From the NCBI RefSeq assembly GCF_011386835.1, contig NC_088797.1, forward strand, positions 60,165,587 through 60,229,586: 64,000 bases of DNA. The letters run 5' to 3'. Positions 21,230 to 32,769 of this stretch are shown one piece after another (within the stretch, counting starts at the first letter, position 1; each line of letters starts with the position of its first letter). The translations under genes and the position numbers were made by a program. A model generated the notes under the pieces. That model was not told where the DNA came from, did not search any database, and saw nothing but the letters and a program-made list of their open reading frames with translations. Source of the stretch: Chrysemys picta bellii. Taxonomy: Eukaryota; Chordata; Testudines; Emydidae.

Positions 21230-21267
<38 letters not shown>
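21230..21267. repeat. (CA)n microsatellite
   Basis: About 19 uninterrupted CA units directly follow the hAT-family fragment. Confidence 0.95.
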
Positions 21268-21269
<2 letters not shown>

Positions 21270-21749
21270 ATAGCTGCTTCTTAAGGCCACATAAGGAAAA
21301 CAAATATTCCCCTAGCTTTTAGCCAAGGGGCTTTATAAATTCTCCATAACTAAAGAACAGCAATACTTTCTCTTGACATGTACAGATGTATTTAAGTACA
21401 AATGCATCTGTATAAACTCACCTCTGAGATGATATGCCTATAGAAGTGTGAGCTGGGAGAAATGGACTTCAGTGGAACTGCACCATATTACTCCAGCAAA
21501 GAATTTGGTTCCTTAGATCTAGTATTCATTAAATAAGCAATCCTACAATGACAACAATCCAGCATATACAATCCCTGTTTCTCAGTGTGCTACCGTGGTG
21601 GCACAGAGGTAGAAAGTATTGGTGAGGCAATATGTTATTTGCAAGCGCCCATGAGTTTTAAAAACATCGAAGAGTCACAGTTGTTTGTGGATTCCCCAAA
21701 AAACCCTTGACAATATCTCCTTAAATGCTTGCCTCGCAGAAGAGGGCAG

Positions 21750-21800
21750 GTCTTTTTGCGGATACAGACTAACACGGCTGCTACTCTGAAACCTGTCATT
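21750..21800 (-). repeat. Partial GTAGCCGTGTTAGTC-family retroposon
   Basis: The plus strand reads CTTTTTGCGGATACAGACTAACACGGCTGCTACTCTGAAAC, the reverse complement of the start of the family copy at 20898. Confidence 0.65.
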
Positions 21801-22175
21801 AACAGTGTCTGGAAACCCCATTCAGTGGGCAATTTCAAAATTTAAGCTCAGGGGTCTGGGAACAGGCTCTTGGGGCTTCTGGACTGCTGAGGAGCCAGAG
21901 AGCCCTGGGAGAACAAGGCTGCTGAGGATCTGGAAGGCGAGCTTATGAGAAACCAGGTAGGTTTGCAAACCTGTCTGACAGGCAGGAGTCTGCCAGAAAT
22001 CTGCCTGGTTTCCAGAGGAATTTCACTGAAATCGACACATGCCTGCAGCGTGTGTCCATTTAATCAAATCTGCATTTTCCAACAGAAAAACATTATTGGA
22101 AACTTTCCACCCAACTGTACTCATTCTAGCAAGGCACAACACATCCAATAGCAAAAAATCAGCAAGGCACTTTTA

Positions 22176-22330
22176 GAGGGTGCTGTGGCTTAGTTGGTTA
22201 AGGTGCCTGCCTAATAAACAGGAAATCCAGGATTCAGATCCCTATGGTGCCTCTGGCAGGTGTTTAGGTCAGACTAGATGATCACATCTAGAACCGTAAC
22301 ATCAGGGCGTTGCTGTGCGTTTGATGGAAA
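22176..22330 (+). repeat. tRNA-derived SINE-like repeat
   Basis: The first 75 bases look like a tRNA. There is a box A-like TGGCTTAGTTGG, an anticodon-loop-like CTAATAA (AAT, as in isoleucine tRNA) and a box B-like GGATTCAGATCC. The acceptor arms can pair only with several wobbles, so it is not a functional tRNA. A tail with GTCAGACTAGATGATC, typical of CR1-mobilised SINEs, follows. No clean flanking duplication was found. Confidence 0.6.
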
Positions 22331-22889
22331 TACATTGTCATGTACTGGCCTCCAGTGGCTAATCTAAAAATAGCACTGTTTCAGTCATCAGTGTCCCAGA
22401 TGTAAGAGGCCCATTTTTGTCCTTATTGAAAGGAGTGCAACTTCCACTGAAGGCCATAGGAATTGCACCTATGTATTTATTAGCGGAGGGCAGAATTTGC
22501 CATGTAACTGGGGCAGTTTAGGGCTGGAAAGTATGCCTGATGCTAGGCCAACATCTGCTGAAAGTCAGGGAAAGGAACGCAGGTAGGAAACAGAGACATC
22601 CCCAGCCCATTCCACCGGTGGGAGTGACTCACTGTTAGGAAGAGGGGGAACACACAGCTTTGATCGTAAGATGAGTCTGAGCCACAGAGACGCCTGATGG
22701 TTAGATCTAGGATTTTGGGTCAGTCCATGATGGCCACAGGGGCCAAAGGTTCATCACCACAGTTATGCTCAGAGGGGGGTTTTGCCCAGGGCTCTCTAAT
22801 CTACCCCTTGCTAGCACTGAGACAACTGAAACAGCCGCTCACCTGCATCATTTATAGGGATAACAAGAATATCCAGAGTAAGGACTAAA

Positions 22890-23110
22890 ATGTACTGAAG
22901 AGTTCTGGAAGGGATAAATCCACCTGCTTCAGAGCATGAGTGGACATCTGGCTATTGTGGGTCAGGAAGGAATTTTCCAGGGATGGGGAGATCATCCCAT
23001 AACTCCCTGCTGCAGGGCTTCTTGTTCCTTCCTCTGAAGTTGCTAGCATTGGTGACTGTCAGAGACAGGATACTAGACTAGATGCCTCTAATCCTGCAGT
23101 TCCTGGATTC
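22890..23110 (+). repeat. CR1 3' end fragment
   Basis: The sequence GTCAGGAAGGAATTTTCC through GACAGGATACTAGACTAGATG is the same type of CR1 3' untranslated tail that ends the LINE copy at 1137-2065. Confidence 0.6.
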
Positions 23111-23165
23111 TGAAGCTTGGCCCCTTGCCAGACTGCAGCCTGGGTGAATCCATCCCCCATCTTTT

Positions 23166-23602
23166 GTCTGTGTGTTCCACTCTATGCATCTGAAGAAGTG
23201 AGCTGTAGCCCACGAAAGCTTATGCTGAAATAAATTTGTTAGTCTCTAAGGCTTGGTCTACACTAAACCCCCAAATCGAACTAAGGTACGCAACTTCAGC
23301 TACGTGAATAACGTAGCTGAAGTCGACGTACCTTAGTTCGAACTTACCGCCGTCCAGACCCGGCAGGCAGGCTCCCCCGTCGACTCCGCGTACTCCTCGC
23401 GGCGAGCAGGATTACCGGAGTCGATGGGGAGCACTTCTGAGTTCGATTTATCGCGTCCAGACTAGACGCGATAAATCGAACCCAGAAGTTCGATTGCCTG
23501 CCGCCGAACCAGCGCGGTAAGTATAGACAAGCCCTAAGGTGCCACAAGTACTCCTGCTCTTTTTGCGGATACAGACTAACACAGCTGCTACTTTGTAACC
23601 AT
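23166..23602 (-). repeat. GTAGCCGTGTTAGTC-family retroposon split by a MITE
   Basis: Left half (to 23249): CATCTGAAGAAGTGAGCTG... CACGAAAGCTTATGCTGA ... TTAGTCTCTAA. Right half (from 23538): GTGCCACAAGTACTCC ... GATACAGACTAACACAGCTG. Removing 23250-23537 restores a continuous family copy, so the MITE inserted later. Confidence 0.75.
23250..23534. mobile_element. Harbinger-like MITE with two large palindromes
   Basis: Ends GGCTTGGTCTACACT and AGTATAGACAAGCCC are imperfect inverted repeats, flanked by TAA on both sides (23247-23249 and 23535-23537). Three-base TWA duplications are typical of PIF/Harbinger. Inside are a near-perfect palindrome at about 23276-23342 and a perfect 17-bp inverted pair (23441-23457 and 23465-23481) around a 7-base loop. 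There is no coding capacity. It is an insertion into an older retroposon copy. Confidence 0.75.
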
Positions 23603-24504
23603 CCTTCAGGGGGCACTGCCAGCCCCACAACCTGGGATCTCTTAGAACACTATCCCGCTGGAAACTCCCCTATACATTAATGGGATCAGCTGCTCCTCAG
23701 TGCCAAATGTAGAGGGAAATGGGCTTGTAAGAGGGTTACCACATTCAGAGCACCCCCTGCATGGCCTGGAGCAGTCCTATAGCCCCTCACCTCAATTTCT
23801 CTCCAAGGGTCCCAGAAATAATCTACTCCCAACAAAGAGGCTTTAAAACAATATTCCCCCACAAGTGTACAGGGTAGGGGAAGGAAGGTGTAATTTACTT
23901 AATCTAATCCAGCTCCTAAAATAAATCCCCTTCAAACAGGGTTTCCACAGCCCCCCTGAGTCTTCAGAAAGGCTGCGCACCCATGGCTCACCACTGGGAT
24001 TTTCTAAGGGTTTCTGGTGCAAAATGTGCCTTAAAAGACTGAGGTCTCATTAAACTGTAAAGAACAGAGAATGAAATCAATTCCCCTGCGTGCAGTACGC
24101 ACTAAGTAACCATGACTGGCGAGAAGATGCAGGGTTTGTTGTTTGTGGCACACAAGCTGCTTTCAGGCCACGGAGTTTCTATCTCTATATTTTGCCACGA
24201 CCCCCTTAACGTGTGCACAAATGGGCTTTCAGTCTCGACATTCTCCTGGGAAACAGCAGATCAGAGGTGGCAGCCTGAGCACCTTGTGGCTGCGGGAAAG
24301 CAGTAGGATACCTACTGTGGTGAGACAGCAAGTCAGCCTTCCTCCCCCTCCCTCCCCCCGCACTGATACTTGCCTTCCTCCTTTGATATATATCCCACAG
24401 CTGTGACCCACACTGGCTCAGTTGCCAGCTGGGCTTTTGATCTATGAGGACAAAAGTGACCACATCAGAGCCTGGACTTGCAAGCTGCCTGTGCGGCTGT
24501 AGCA

Positions 24505-25664
24505 TTTGAATAATAGAATATTAGGGTTGGCAGAGACCTCGGGAGATCATCTAGTCCAACCCCATGCTCAAAGCAGGACCAACACCAACTAAATCATCCC
24601 AGCCAAGGCTGTGTCAAGCCAGGCCTTAAAAACTTCTAAGGATGGAGATTCCACCACCTCCCTAGGTAACCCATTCCAGTACTTCACCACCCTCCTAGTG
24701 AAATAGTTTTTCCTAATATCCAACGTTGACATCCCCCACTGCAACTTGAGACCATTGCTTCTTGTTCTGTCATCTGCCACCACTGAGAATAGCCTAGCTC
24801 CATCCTCTTTGGAACCCCCCCCTTCAGGTAGTTGAAGGCTGCTATCAAAACCCCCTCACTCTTCTCTTCTGTAGCCTAAATAACCCCAGTTCCCTGAGCC
24901 TCTCCTCGTAAGTCATGTGCCCCAGCCCCCTAATCATTTTCATTGCCCTCTGCTGGACTCTCTCCAATTAGTCCACATCCCTTCTGTAGTGAGGAGATCA
25001 AAACTGGATGCAACACTCCAGGTGCGGGCTCACCAGTGTTGAATACAGGGGAATAATCACTTCCCTCGATCTGCTGGCAATGCTCCTACTAATGCAGCCC
25101 AATATGCCGTTGGCCTTCTTGGCAACAAGGGCACACTGCTGACTCAGATCCAGCTTCTTGTCCACTGTAATCCCCAGATCCTTTTCTGCAGAACTGCTGC
25201 TTAGCCAGTCAGTCCCCAGCCTGTAGCGGTGCATGGGATTCTTCCTTCCTAAGTGCAGAACTCTGCACTTGTCCTTGTTGAACCTCATCAGATTTCTTTT
25301 GGCCCAATCCTCCAATTTGTCTAGGTCACTCTGGACCCTATCCCTACCCTCCAGCGTATCTACCTCTCCCCCAGCTTAGTGTCATCTGTGAACTTGCTGA
25401 AGGTGCAATTAATCTCATCATCCAGATCATTAATAAAGATATTGAACAAAACCCCAGGACCGACCCATGGGGCACTCCACTTGATACCAACTGCCAACTA
25501 GACATCAAGCCGTTGATCACTACTCGTAGAGCCTGACAATCTAGCCAGCTTTCTATCCACCTTATAGTCCATGCATCCAATCCATATTTTTTTAACTTGC
25601 TGGCAAGAATACTGTGGGAGACGGTATCAAAAGCTTTGCTAAAGTCAAGATAAAGTCAAGAAGC
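24505..25664 (-). mobile_element. CR1 LINE, 3' part
   Basis: The minus strand encodes broken pieces of CR1 reverse transcriptase, including DWAKRNLMRFNKDKCRVLHL, EKDLGITVDKKLDLSQQC and the terminal LDIRKNYFTRRVVKYWN. Frameshifts separate them. The 3' end, next to 24505, has the ATCATCTAGTCCAACC-type tail with a short AATATTCTATTATTC end, as in CR1. A hAT-like element begins at 25673, and the CR1 is not recognisable beyond it. Confidence 0.9.
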
Positions 25665-25672
25665 ATAGACAT

Positions 25673-26731
25673 TAGGGTTACCATTCGTCCGGATTCTGCC
25701 GGACATGTCCGGCTTTTTTGAGTTAAAAATAGCGTCCGGGGGGAATTTGTAAATGTCTGGATTTCTCCCCCTGCAGAGCGCCCATGGCTGACAGGGCATC
25801 CGGCCGGATTGTGCCACTCGCACGGGGCTCTGGCAGCCAGAGCCCCTCCTCCACTTCCCCCTCCTCTCCCCTGCAACTTGAGACCACTCCCCTCCCTCTC
25901 GCTCCCTCCCTCCCTCCCCATCCCTGCATTCGCAGATCGCCGGCCGGCCGTTCGCCTCGGGCCTCCGGCAGTCTGGAGCTCCGCCCCCTGCTCCTCTCCC
26001 TGCTGCCGAGCGCACTGCTCTGCAGCACTCTGTTCTGAGCAGCACGGTAAGGGGGTCAGGGGGTCAGAGAAGCGGCAGGGAGATTCTGGAGGGGGGTAGT
26101 CAAGAGACAGGGAGCAGGGGGGGAGGGTTGGATGGGTCAGGAGTTCGGGGGGGCTGCCTGGGGGTTGGGGGTGTAAGGTTTTGGGCAGTCAGAGTACAGG
26201 TGGGGGGGTCAAAGGAGGGGGCAGTTGGGGGACAAGGAACAGGGAGGCTTAGGTAGGGGGTGGGGTTCTGGAGGGCAGTCAGGGGACAGGGAGCAGAGGG
26301 GTTTAGATGGGTCAGGAGTTCTGGGGGGGGCTGTCAGGGGGTGGGGAGTGGTTGGATGGGGCGCGGGAGTCCCTGGTGTCTGTCTGGGGGTGGGGGTGTG
26401 GATAAGGGTTGGGGCAGTCAGGGGACAGGTAGGGGGTAGGCTCCTAGGGGGCCAGTTAGGATGGGGGGAAGGTCTCAGGAGGGGGCAGTCAGGGGACAAG
26501 GAGCAGGGAGGCTTAGGTAGGGGGTGGAGTCCTGGGGGGCAGTTAGGGGCAGGGGGTCCCAGGAGGGGGCAGTCAGGGGACAAGGAGTGGGGGGGAGGGT
26601 TGGGGGTTCTGAGGGGGCGGGAAGTGGGAGGGAGTGGAAGGGGCAGGGGCGGGGCTAGGGCAGGACGGGGGCAGGGCTAGGACGGGGCTCCTCCCGTCCT
26701 CTTTTTTGATTGTTGAAATATGGTAACCCTA
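25673..26731. mobile_element. hAT-like element, TAGGGTTACCAT family, with G-rich interior
   Basis: Ends TAGGGTTACCATTCG and ATATGGTAACCCTA are inverted repeats. The flanks atagacat (25665-25672) and atagatat (26732-26739) match at 7 of 8 bases. The subterminal part carries CCGGACATGTCCGG. The interior from about 26100 is an irregular G-rich tandem array built of GGGGACAGGGAGCAG-like and GGGCAGTCAGGGGACAAGG-like units. The same family occurs at 38310-38990. No transposase is present. Confidence 0.85.
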
Positions 26732-26842
26732 ATAGATATACCCTTGAATGGGAACTGAAGGGAATGTCAGAGCAGTGCATGGAGCGGGTTGCTCAGCTCC
26801 CACTGAATAGTGCTGAGTCAATATCTCTGCATGGAGCTAGAG

Positions 26843-27199
26843 CAGAGGTGGGCAAACTATGGCCCGCGGGCCACATCCAGCCCGCGGGACCGTCCTGTCC
26901 ATCCCTTGAGCTCTCGGCCGGGGGGGGCTAGTCCCCGGCCCCTCCCCTGCAGCCTTAGCTTGCCGTGCCGTCAGCACTCTGGGCAGTGCGGCTGCAAGTT
27001 CCTGCCGGGCAGCGTGGCTGTGAGAGCCACCAGGTGTAATGTATTAAGTTGCTCCCCGTAGGAATGTGCTACTTACAGAGCACCAGGACTGGCAGCCATA
27101 AGTAGTACACTGTAAGTAGCACATTCCTACAGGGAACAATTTAATACACTACACCCAGCACTCCATACAGTTTTGGAACCCCAAGTTTGCCCACTCCTG
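26843..27199. mobile_element. hAT-like MITE, CAGAGGTGGGCAAACT family
   Basis: Inverted ends CAGAGGTGGGCAAACT and AAGTTTGCCCACTCCTG are flanked by a perfect 8-bp duplication, agctagag (26835-26842 and 27200-27207). A subterminal GGCCCGCGGGCC block is present. An internal inverted repeat of about 28 bp (around 27050-27078 and 27109-27137, containing GGAATGTGCTACTTACAG) could form a hairpin. It is a nonautonomous element of 357 bp. Confidence 0.92.
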
Positions 27200-27207
27200 A
27201 GCTAGAG

Positions 27208-28140
27208 GGACTGTGCTGCTTAGCTGCTGAGATTCAGATGAGTTATAATTCACAATAGCCAGAGCATTGTGCTCATTCAAGATCACAGCACAGGGTTTTT
27301 CAAGCTGCCGGTGTCAGTAGTTTACAGCTGGCCTGTCATTCCACCAGGAGCGGGCAGTCTTTTTTCACTTCCTGGCCCCAAATGCTGCAGCCCGTAGGGT
27401 CCTGCCATTGATTTCAGGGGCAGCAGGCTAGGGTAAGTTTGTGTCTATAATATAGCTTGTACTCCTGAGCTAGCATGTTGGGCTGGAAGGTGCTAAATCA
27501 GCATAACAGGCTATTTATAGAGAGGCTGGAACCAGAACCCTGGAGCCAAACATTCCTGATGGTTAGAGGAGTTCAGGTCAGAGCTGAATTCTGTGTCTCA
27601 GGCCTGTAGCTAGTGTTACGAGAATACTAACCAGCAACAGCTGCAGTGAGCATCTGGTGTTTGTTACTGGCTCTGGGAGAGCTTTTGTGCATCTGAACTC
27701 TTTCAAGAGCTCAGGATTGCCTTTCCCGTAACACCCCAACAGCACAATGTTAGTTAGAGCTGGGCAAAACAGTGGAGGCCATGCAGCCCAACTGGGTGAA
27801 CTGTGTCCTGTGCCAAGCTGTTTGTCAGAAACAACAATGCTGATGATGAAGGGATGCAGCTCCTGGGGCTCTTGGCTCAGGTTAAAGGGATGAGCAGAAT
27901 AACAGCCCCCACACTCGGCCACAGCACAGGTTCTGCCTGCCTGAGCCTGCCGCTGGTTTGATCCAATGACTTAATGCAACACTCAGATCCACTAAGCCAA
28001 CTCCGGGCTCTTTCCTGGGGAGCAGGATTGGGCTTGCCATGATGCAATTCCCTGAGCCTGACTGACCCTTAGCCTGCAGCCCCTTTACAGTGCAAAGGGG
28101 TCGTAGGTCAGGTGTCTAGCCCAGCCCTGGGTTACAGAGC
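27208..28140. other. Intergenic spacer
   Basis: I see no exon, repeat or RNA gene that can be named here. Confidence 0.5.
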
Positions 28141-28148
28141 CCCTACAC

Positions 28149-28877
28149 CAGGGCAAACTTTTTGGCCTGAGGGCCACATCAGGTTTCTGAAATTCCAACA
28201 GCTAGGCGTGGCCTGGCCCCCGCCCTCTATCCAACCCCCCCCCCCCCCCCCCCCAGCTCCCTGTCCCCTGATGGCCCCCCCGGGACCCCTGCCCCGTCCA
28301 CCCCTCTCTGTCCCCTGACCACCCCCGGACCCCCCACCCCTGACTGCCCCCTGCCGCCCCATCTAACCCCTCCTCTCCTTCCTGACTGCCCCCCCCCCCG
28401 GACCCTTGCCCCATCCAACCAACCCTTCTCCCTGACCGCCCCCGGAACGCCAGCCCCTAACTGCCCCCTGGCCTCCCCATCCAACCCTCCCCTCCTTCCT
28501 GACTGCCCCCCGGGACCCCTGCCCCCATTCAACCCTCCTGTTCCCTGCCCTCTGACCGCCCCGACCCCTATCCACACCCCCACCCTCTGACCACCACCCC
28601 GAATTCCCCTGCCCTCTATCCAACCCCCCCTGCTCCCTGCCTGGAGCACTGGTGGCTGGCGGCCCTACAGCCGCACCTCCCAGAGCACTGGGTCAGGCTG
28701 GCTCTGCAGCTGTGCTGCCGGGCAAGAGCTCACAACCCCACCGCTCAGTGTTGCGCCAGCCTGAGGCTGTGGGGGAGGGGGAACAGCAGGGGAAGAGCCG
28801 GGGGCTAGCCTCCCGGGCCAGGAGCTCAGGGGCCAGGCAGGACGGTCCCGCGGGCCTCCGTAGTTTGCCCACCTCTG
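28149..28877. mobile_element. hAT-like element with C-rich minisatellite, GGGCAAACT family
   Basis: Ends CAGGGCAAACTTTTTGGCC and TAGTTTGCCCACCTCTG are flanked by a perfect 8-bp duplication, ccctacac (28141-28148 and 28878-28885). The ends resemble those of 26843-27199, with a few bases lost at the left terminus. The interior is a C-rich array of roughly 60-70 bp units (CCCTGACTGCCCCC...GGACCCCTGCCCC) and contains a run of 20 C at 28235-28254. Confidence 0.92.
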
Positions 28878-31800
28878 CCCTACACCCCGGGGTTCTGCAG
28901 AAGTGGAGGGAGGGCCAGAGTAGTCAGTGAGTGGTGGGGATAGAAGGGGCGGGAAGAGGGTGTGGTCAGGGCATTCTCCCTCCCCCCACCTCCTCCAAGA
29001 TTCTGTGCCTCAGCAAAGCCCTGTTTGGACTGTGAAGCAAGACTGCCCCTCTACAGCCCCTGAATATTTGAGGAGCAGTGGGCGCTGTCCGGGGTTCTCT
29101 GCTCGGTGTCCCGTCAGGTTCCCTTCTTTTGACCCTTTGACCACACTCCTGTCCCTGGTTTTTCATTAGTTGTCCCCCGTAATCATTTGGGTTTTAGGCC
29201 CTGTGGGTCCTCCCCTTAGGCTGGGGGGGGGATCCTTTAGCAGTGGGCGGGCTCACACCCGCCCACTTCCCGGAACCCAATAGGTACAGCCCCTGAATAG
29301 GGAAGGTACAGGCCACTTCCCAGGCCAGCATAGGGATGAATCTGCCTCTGTGCTCCCTGGCTTTCCCTCCCTGTGGCCTCCCCTCCCTGTGGCCTCTGCA
29401 TTGTCCAGCTGGCTGTGTGCTTGCATCTGCCCACTCAGATCTGCATACATCAGCTTCCTGGCTGCTCTCCTCCCCCCTCTCATTCCATAGTGGCTGACAT
29501 GCCGTGCGGACCGTGTGCAGCTTTGCCACAGCCTTGGTCGCTAGTCATTGTGGCCTGCCTGGCTTGAGGATTTTTGTGGCCTATCCCCATGACCTTTCCA
29601 CTTCCGCTGCGTCTCTGCTAAAGCCCCATGGGGATGCAAAGAGATTCAGAGGAAATGCTCCCAGCAAGAAAATAAAGGGCTTGCTAGGCTGCGTGGGATG
29701 GGAAATTACAGGGCCAATCCCGCCGTCATTACACAGGCAAGATTCCCAAAATCAGTGGGAGCTTTGCTTAAGCAAGAAATGCAAGATCTCTCCCACAGGA
29801 AGAGCCCTGTGTGTCCTGTGATCCCACATCTGTAGAATTTGCCTAGAGTTCGCAACATGCTGCAGAATTACGCTCCACAATCTCAGCTTTCTTTTTTGGT
29901 TTAAATATACCTCAAGCCCTCAAGGTAGCAAAACACCCTTGCAGTGGTGACCTGAGTGTGAACTGCTGTGGTGGTTGACTTTAGTGCAATTACTCTGAAT
30001 TTTCAGCCATGCACATGAGATCAGAACGTGCTCCTAAGTAATTAAGCCCTGCAAGGTAGGCAAGGTTTGTCACTCCCATTCAGGAATGGGAAAAGAGGGT
30101 CACAGAACAAGCAGCTGGCACACAGCTGCCCATCGGGCCAGTATGTAAAGGGGTGGCACTGCAGGCGAACCCCATCTTATTTTCCAGTTGGTACATCAAA
30201 ATATTCCCTCTGTAAAGGATCAGGGCCAAGGGAAGCCAAAAACAACCAACCAAAATAGGTGTGTCTCCTTTAGTAAAGTCTCATGGCAGGAGCATTTGTA
30301 ATCACAGCTCGGAGGCCTCAGGTTCAAAGCTCCTTGCCCAAGTCCTCAGAGAAAGTCTCTGCTTGCTCAGGTTAGTCTCCTGTAGTCAGGGAGAGGGAGA
30401 TCACACACACCTGACAACCTGGATAGCTTATAGCTCCCTGGTTTGGTTTAAATAAGTCAGTCCTAGGGTGACGCAGGGAATCTCCTGTTGTGGTTGTGAG
30501 CACCTGGCCGTCCCTTCAGAGACAGGACACTCCTTTGCACAGCAGCAGAGCACCAGCTAGCACTCAGGAGTCCTGACTCCCAGTTCCTTGCTCTACCCAC
30601 AACATGAGTGAACTAATGAGGAACAGTATATTAAAGGGTCAGATAATCTTGCGGCCACATAAAACGTTCCTTGGAGTGAAATCATTCGCTCTAATGTGTA
30701 ACCGTTAAGCACTTTTATTGCTGATTTAAAATCCATTAAGACTACATTACGTTGGATTATGAGATTTTGGCTACATTTCCCACATTTGCATGTAGATATT
30801 ATTGTCGCAGGGTTTTTCAGAGAAATGGAGCAGGCGCACAAAATGCATAAAGGTTATACAATTATAACATGGAAGCAGCATGTTAGTTACAGAAAGTTGT
30901 ACCACATGTACCGGCAACAAACCCCCATGAAGAACCCCCTTAAACTTTAGCAATAAGAAATCCAACACGTTCCATCAACTTCCTCTGTCCCCAACGTTTT
31001 ATGGCTGTCATGTCAGCCCACATCCCCACTACTTCTGAGCGCGTACATCTTTCTAGAAAATATTTGTACAGTACATTGTTGTCCCTTATAAACCAAGCAA
31101 TTTCTCTCTTCCCCAAAATGTAAATCTATCATTATCTACATATCTGTTCAAGCATTGTTAAACGTTAGAAATCTCCTGGTTTTCCTACATTTTGCATTAC
31201 TCAAAAGCATCAGATCAGTAACAAATGTCTAAATGTACTAGGCAGTACCCAATAATTCCCGTTTCCCAAAGCTACAGAGAACAATTTAAGAATACCATAC
31301 CGTATTATCACACTCCCATGCATAGCATCCTGGGCCACCTGTATTTATTCACCTTAAGCCCCTTTTAATAAATTACTCTAACTGTCCAGCAGTAAAGTTC
31401 AGAAGTGTCCTGTCTCCTCTGTGTTAAACTCTCTATATTTACAGAAGCTGGGCTGTTTTCTCGGGAAAATGCTTTTTTTAAATGAAAAAGTCAAAGGATG
31501 GTGCCGATCACATTGACAAAAGCCATAATAAGAATATAAAGGCTTAGAGAAAAACAGGTGCATGTGCATCTGAATTGGTACAGTTCATGACTCAATCCAT
31601 CACTGAGCTCACTCACTAATAAGAGGAGCTGACCTTTTTAGATTTAGGACTGTTTGACCCACAACCTTGATCTTGATGCATCATGAACTGAGGTTGGTAC
31701 ACAGCCCTTAATAGGCTAAACCACGGTGGTCTTGGATGAATCCTGATCACTTGGAGTCTGATTCTCCACTGCTTTGCATTTTGCATTACTGTTTACACCA

Positions 31801-32057
31801 GTGTTAAGTGTGTGCCAGATGCTCCCAAATCCAGATTCTCCAATCATGCCAGGGAAAGCATTAGACACTCACGGTGCACAGGTAAAAATGAGACAGGAGG
31901 CTCCAAGGTAGTGGCGAATGGTTCCCTTTGAAACACTTCCTTACAGTGTTTGCTATGGAGCACTGTAATCACAATTGGCCAAACATACAGATGAAAATAA
32001 CAATAGCATATTCAACTGTCAGGCCAGGGAAAGGGACACCGTCAGGTTAAAAAGCCT

Positions 32058-32147
32058 GGGCCAGATCCTCAGCTGGTGCAAAGTGGCATAGCTCCATTGA
32101 AGTCCATGGAACAACGCCAATTTAAATCAGCCGAGGCTCTGACCCAA
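32058..32147. repeat. Palindromic short repeat (GGGCCAGATCCTCAGCTGG family)
   Basis: The left arm GGGCCAGATCCTCAGCTGG...GGCATAGCTCCATTG and right arm CCATGGAACAACGCC...GAGGCTCTGACCC are imperfect inverted copies over about 40 bp each. Related copies lie near 32770-32870, 33863-33956, 55131-55192 and 58461-58547. Confidence 0.65.
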
Positions 32148-32769
32148 TAGACTACAAAAAAGCCAAATTGCTTCACCTGTGTTATTGTAACTCCTGAAAT
32201 AATCAAAATGGAAAAGATTTGTACAAGTCCAAATGTCCTTTCTGCAGCCAGTGCCCTAGGTTTACATTTAGTGCTGCATTCAGCTTGCACAATGAAAATA
32301 CGCTGGTCAGTTTCACTTTTGCTTCTCACCAATTTCACTGTCCAGCTCTCACACAATGCTGTAGGGCTTGGGTTGCAGACACTGCAGGGGCAGGTTTGCA
32401 ATACAAACCAAAAGCTGATTTCCTGGGAATTTAACTCTCTAGCTATAGATACTCACGGAAACACTTTGCCCTCCTCCAGGGTGTACGCTGCGGTAGTTTT
32501 AGAAGAGATGGAGTCAGAGCAGTGTAAAGCTTGAGTAATGCAGCAGTGAATTTAGCACTGCGAATGGACCTCATCGTCTGGAATCCCAAACAACTGCAAT
32601 CCCAGCTGTGCACATGAGTTTATTGAAGATGGATTCCTTGCACAGCCAAGATTAGACACATTTTTGCAAAGGTAAAAGTATTGTTATACCTGTCAATCTG
32701 CAGATGAGTCAGCTGTTTGAATAGCTTGTGAAAAACCTTTAGGCATTGGCATATGTAACACAGATCCCT

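Larger units (their letters stand above)
20009..24504. other. Intergenic, repeat-rich
   Basis: No gene was recognised. Identified contents are listed separately: a short retroposon (20898-21017), a fragment of the GC-rich hAT family (about 21164-21226), a CA microsatellite, a partial retroposon copy (about 21750-21800), a tRNA-derived SINE (about 22176-22330), a CR1 tail (about 22890-23110), and a retroposon split by a Harbinger-like MITE (23166-23602). The rest looks unique and noncoding. Confidence 0.6.

Noticed and set aside
21230..21267. CRISPR-like or regulatory array
   Set aside because: It is a plain CA dinucleotide repeat. No CRISPR array is expected or seen in this vertebrate DNA.
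22176..22255. Functional tRNA gene
   Set aside because: The acceptor and T stems pair poorly and a CR1-like tail follows, which fits a SINE rather than a tRNA.
26209..26680. Open frames of 124 and 151 codons in G-rich DNA near 26.2-26.7 kb
   Set aside because: Both strands are open because the DNA is a G-rich tandem array. The products are low-complexity Gly/Arg or Pro/Ser/Leu and have no family.
28202..28649. Gly-rich open frames on the minus strand
   Set aside because: They are a by-product of the C-rich minisatellite inside a bounded transposon.
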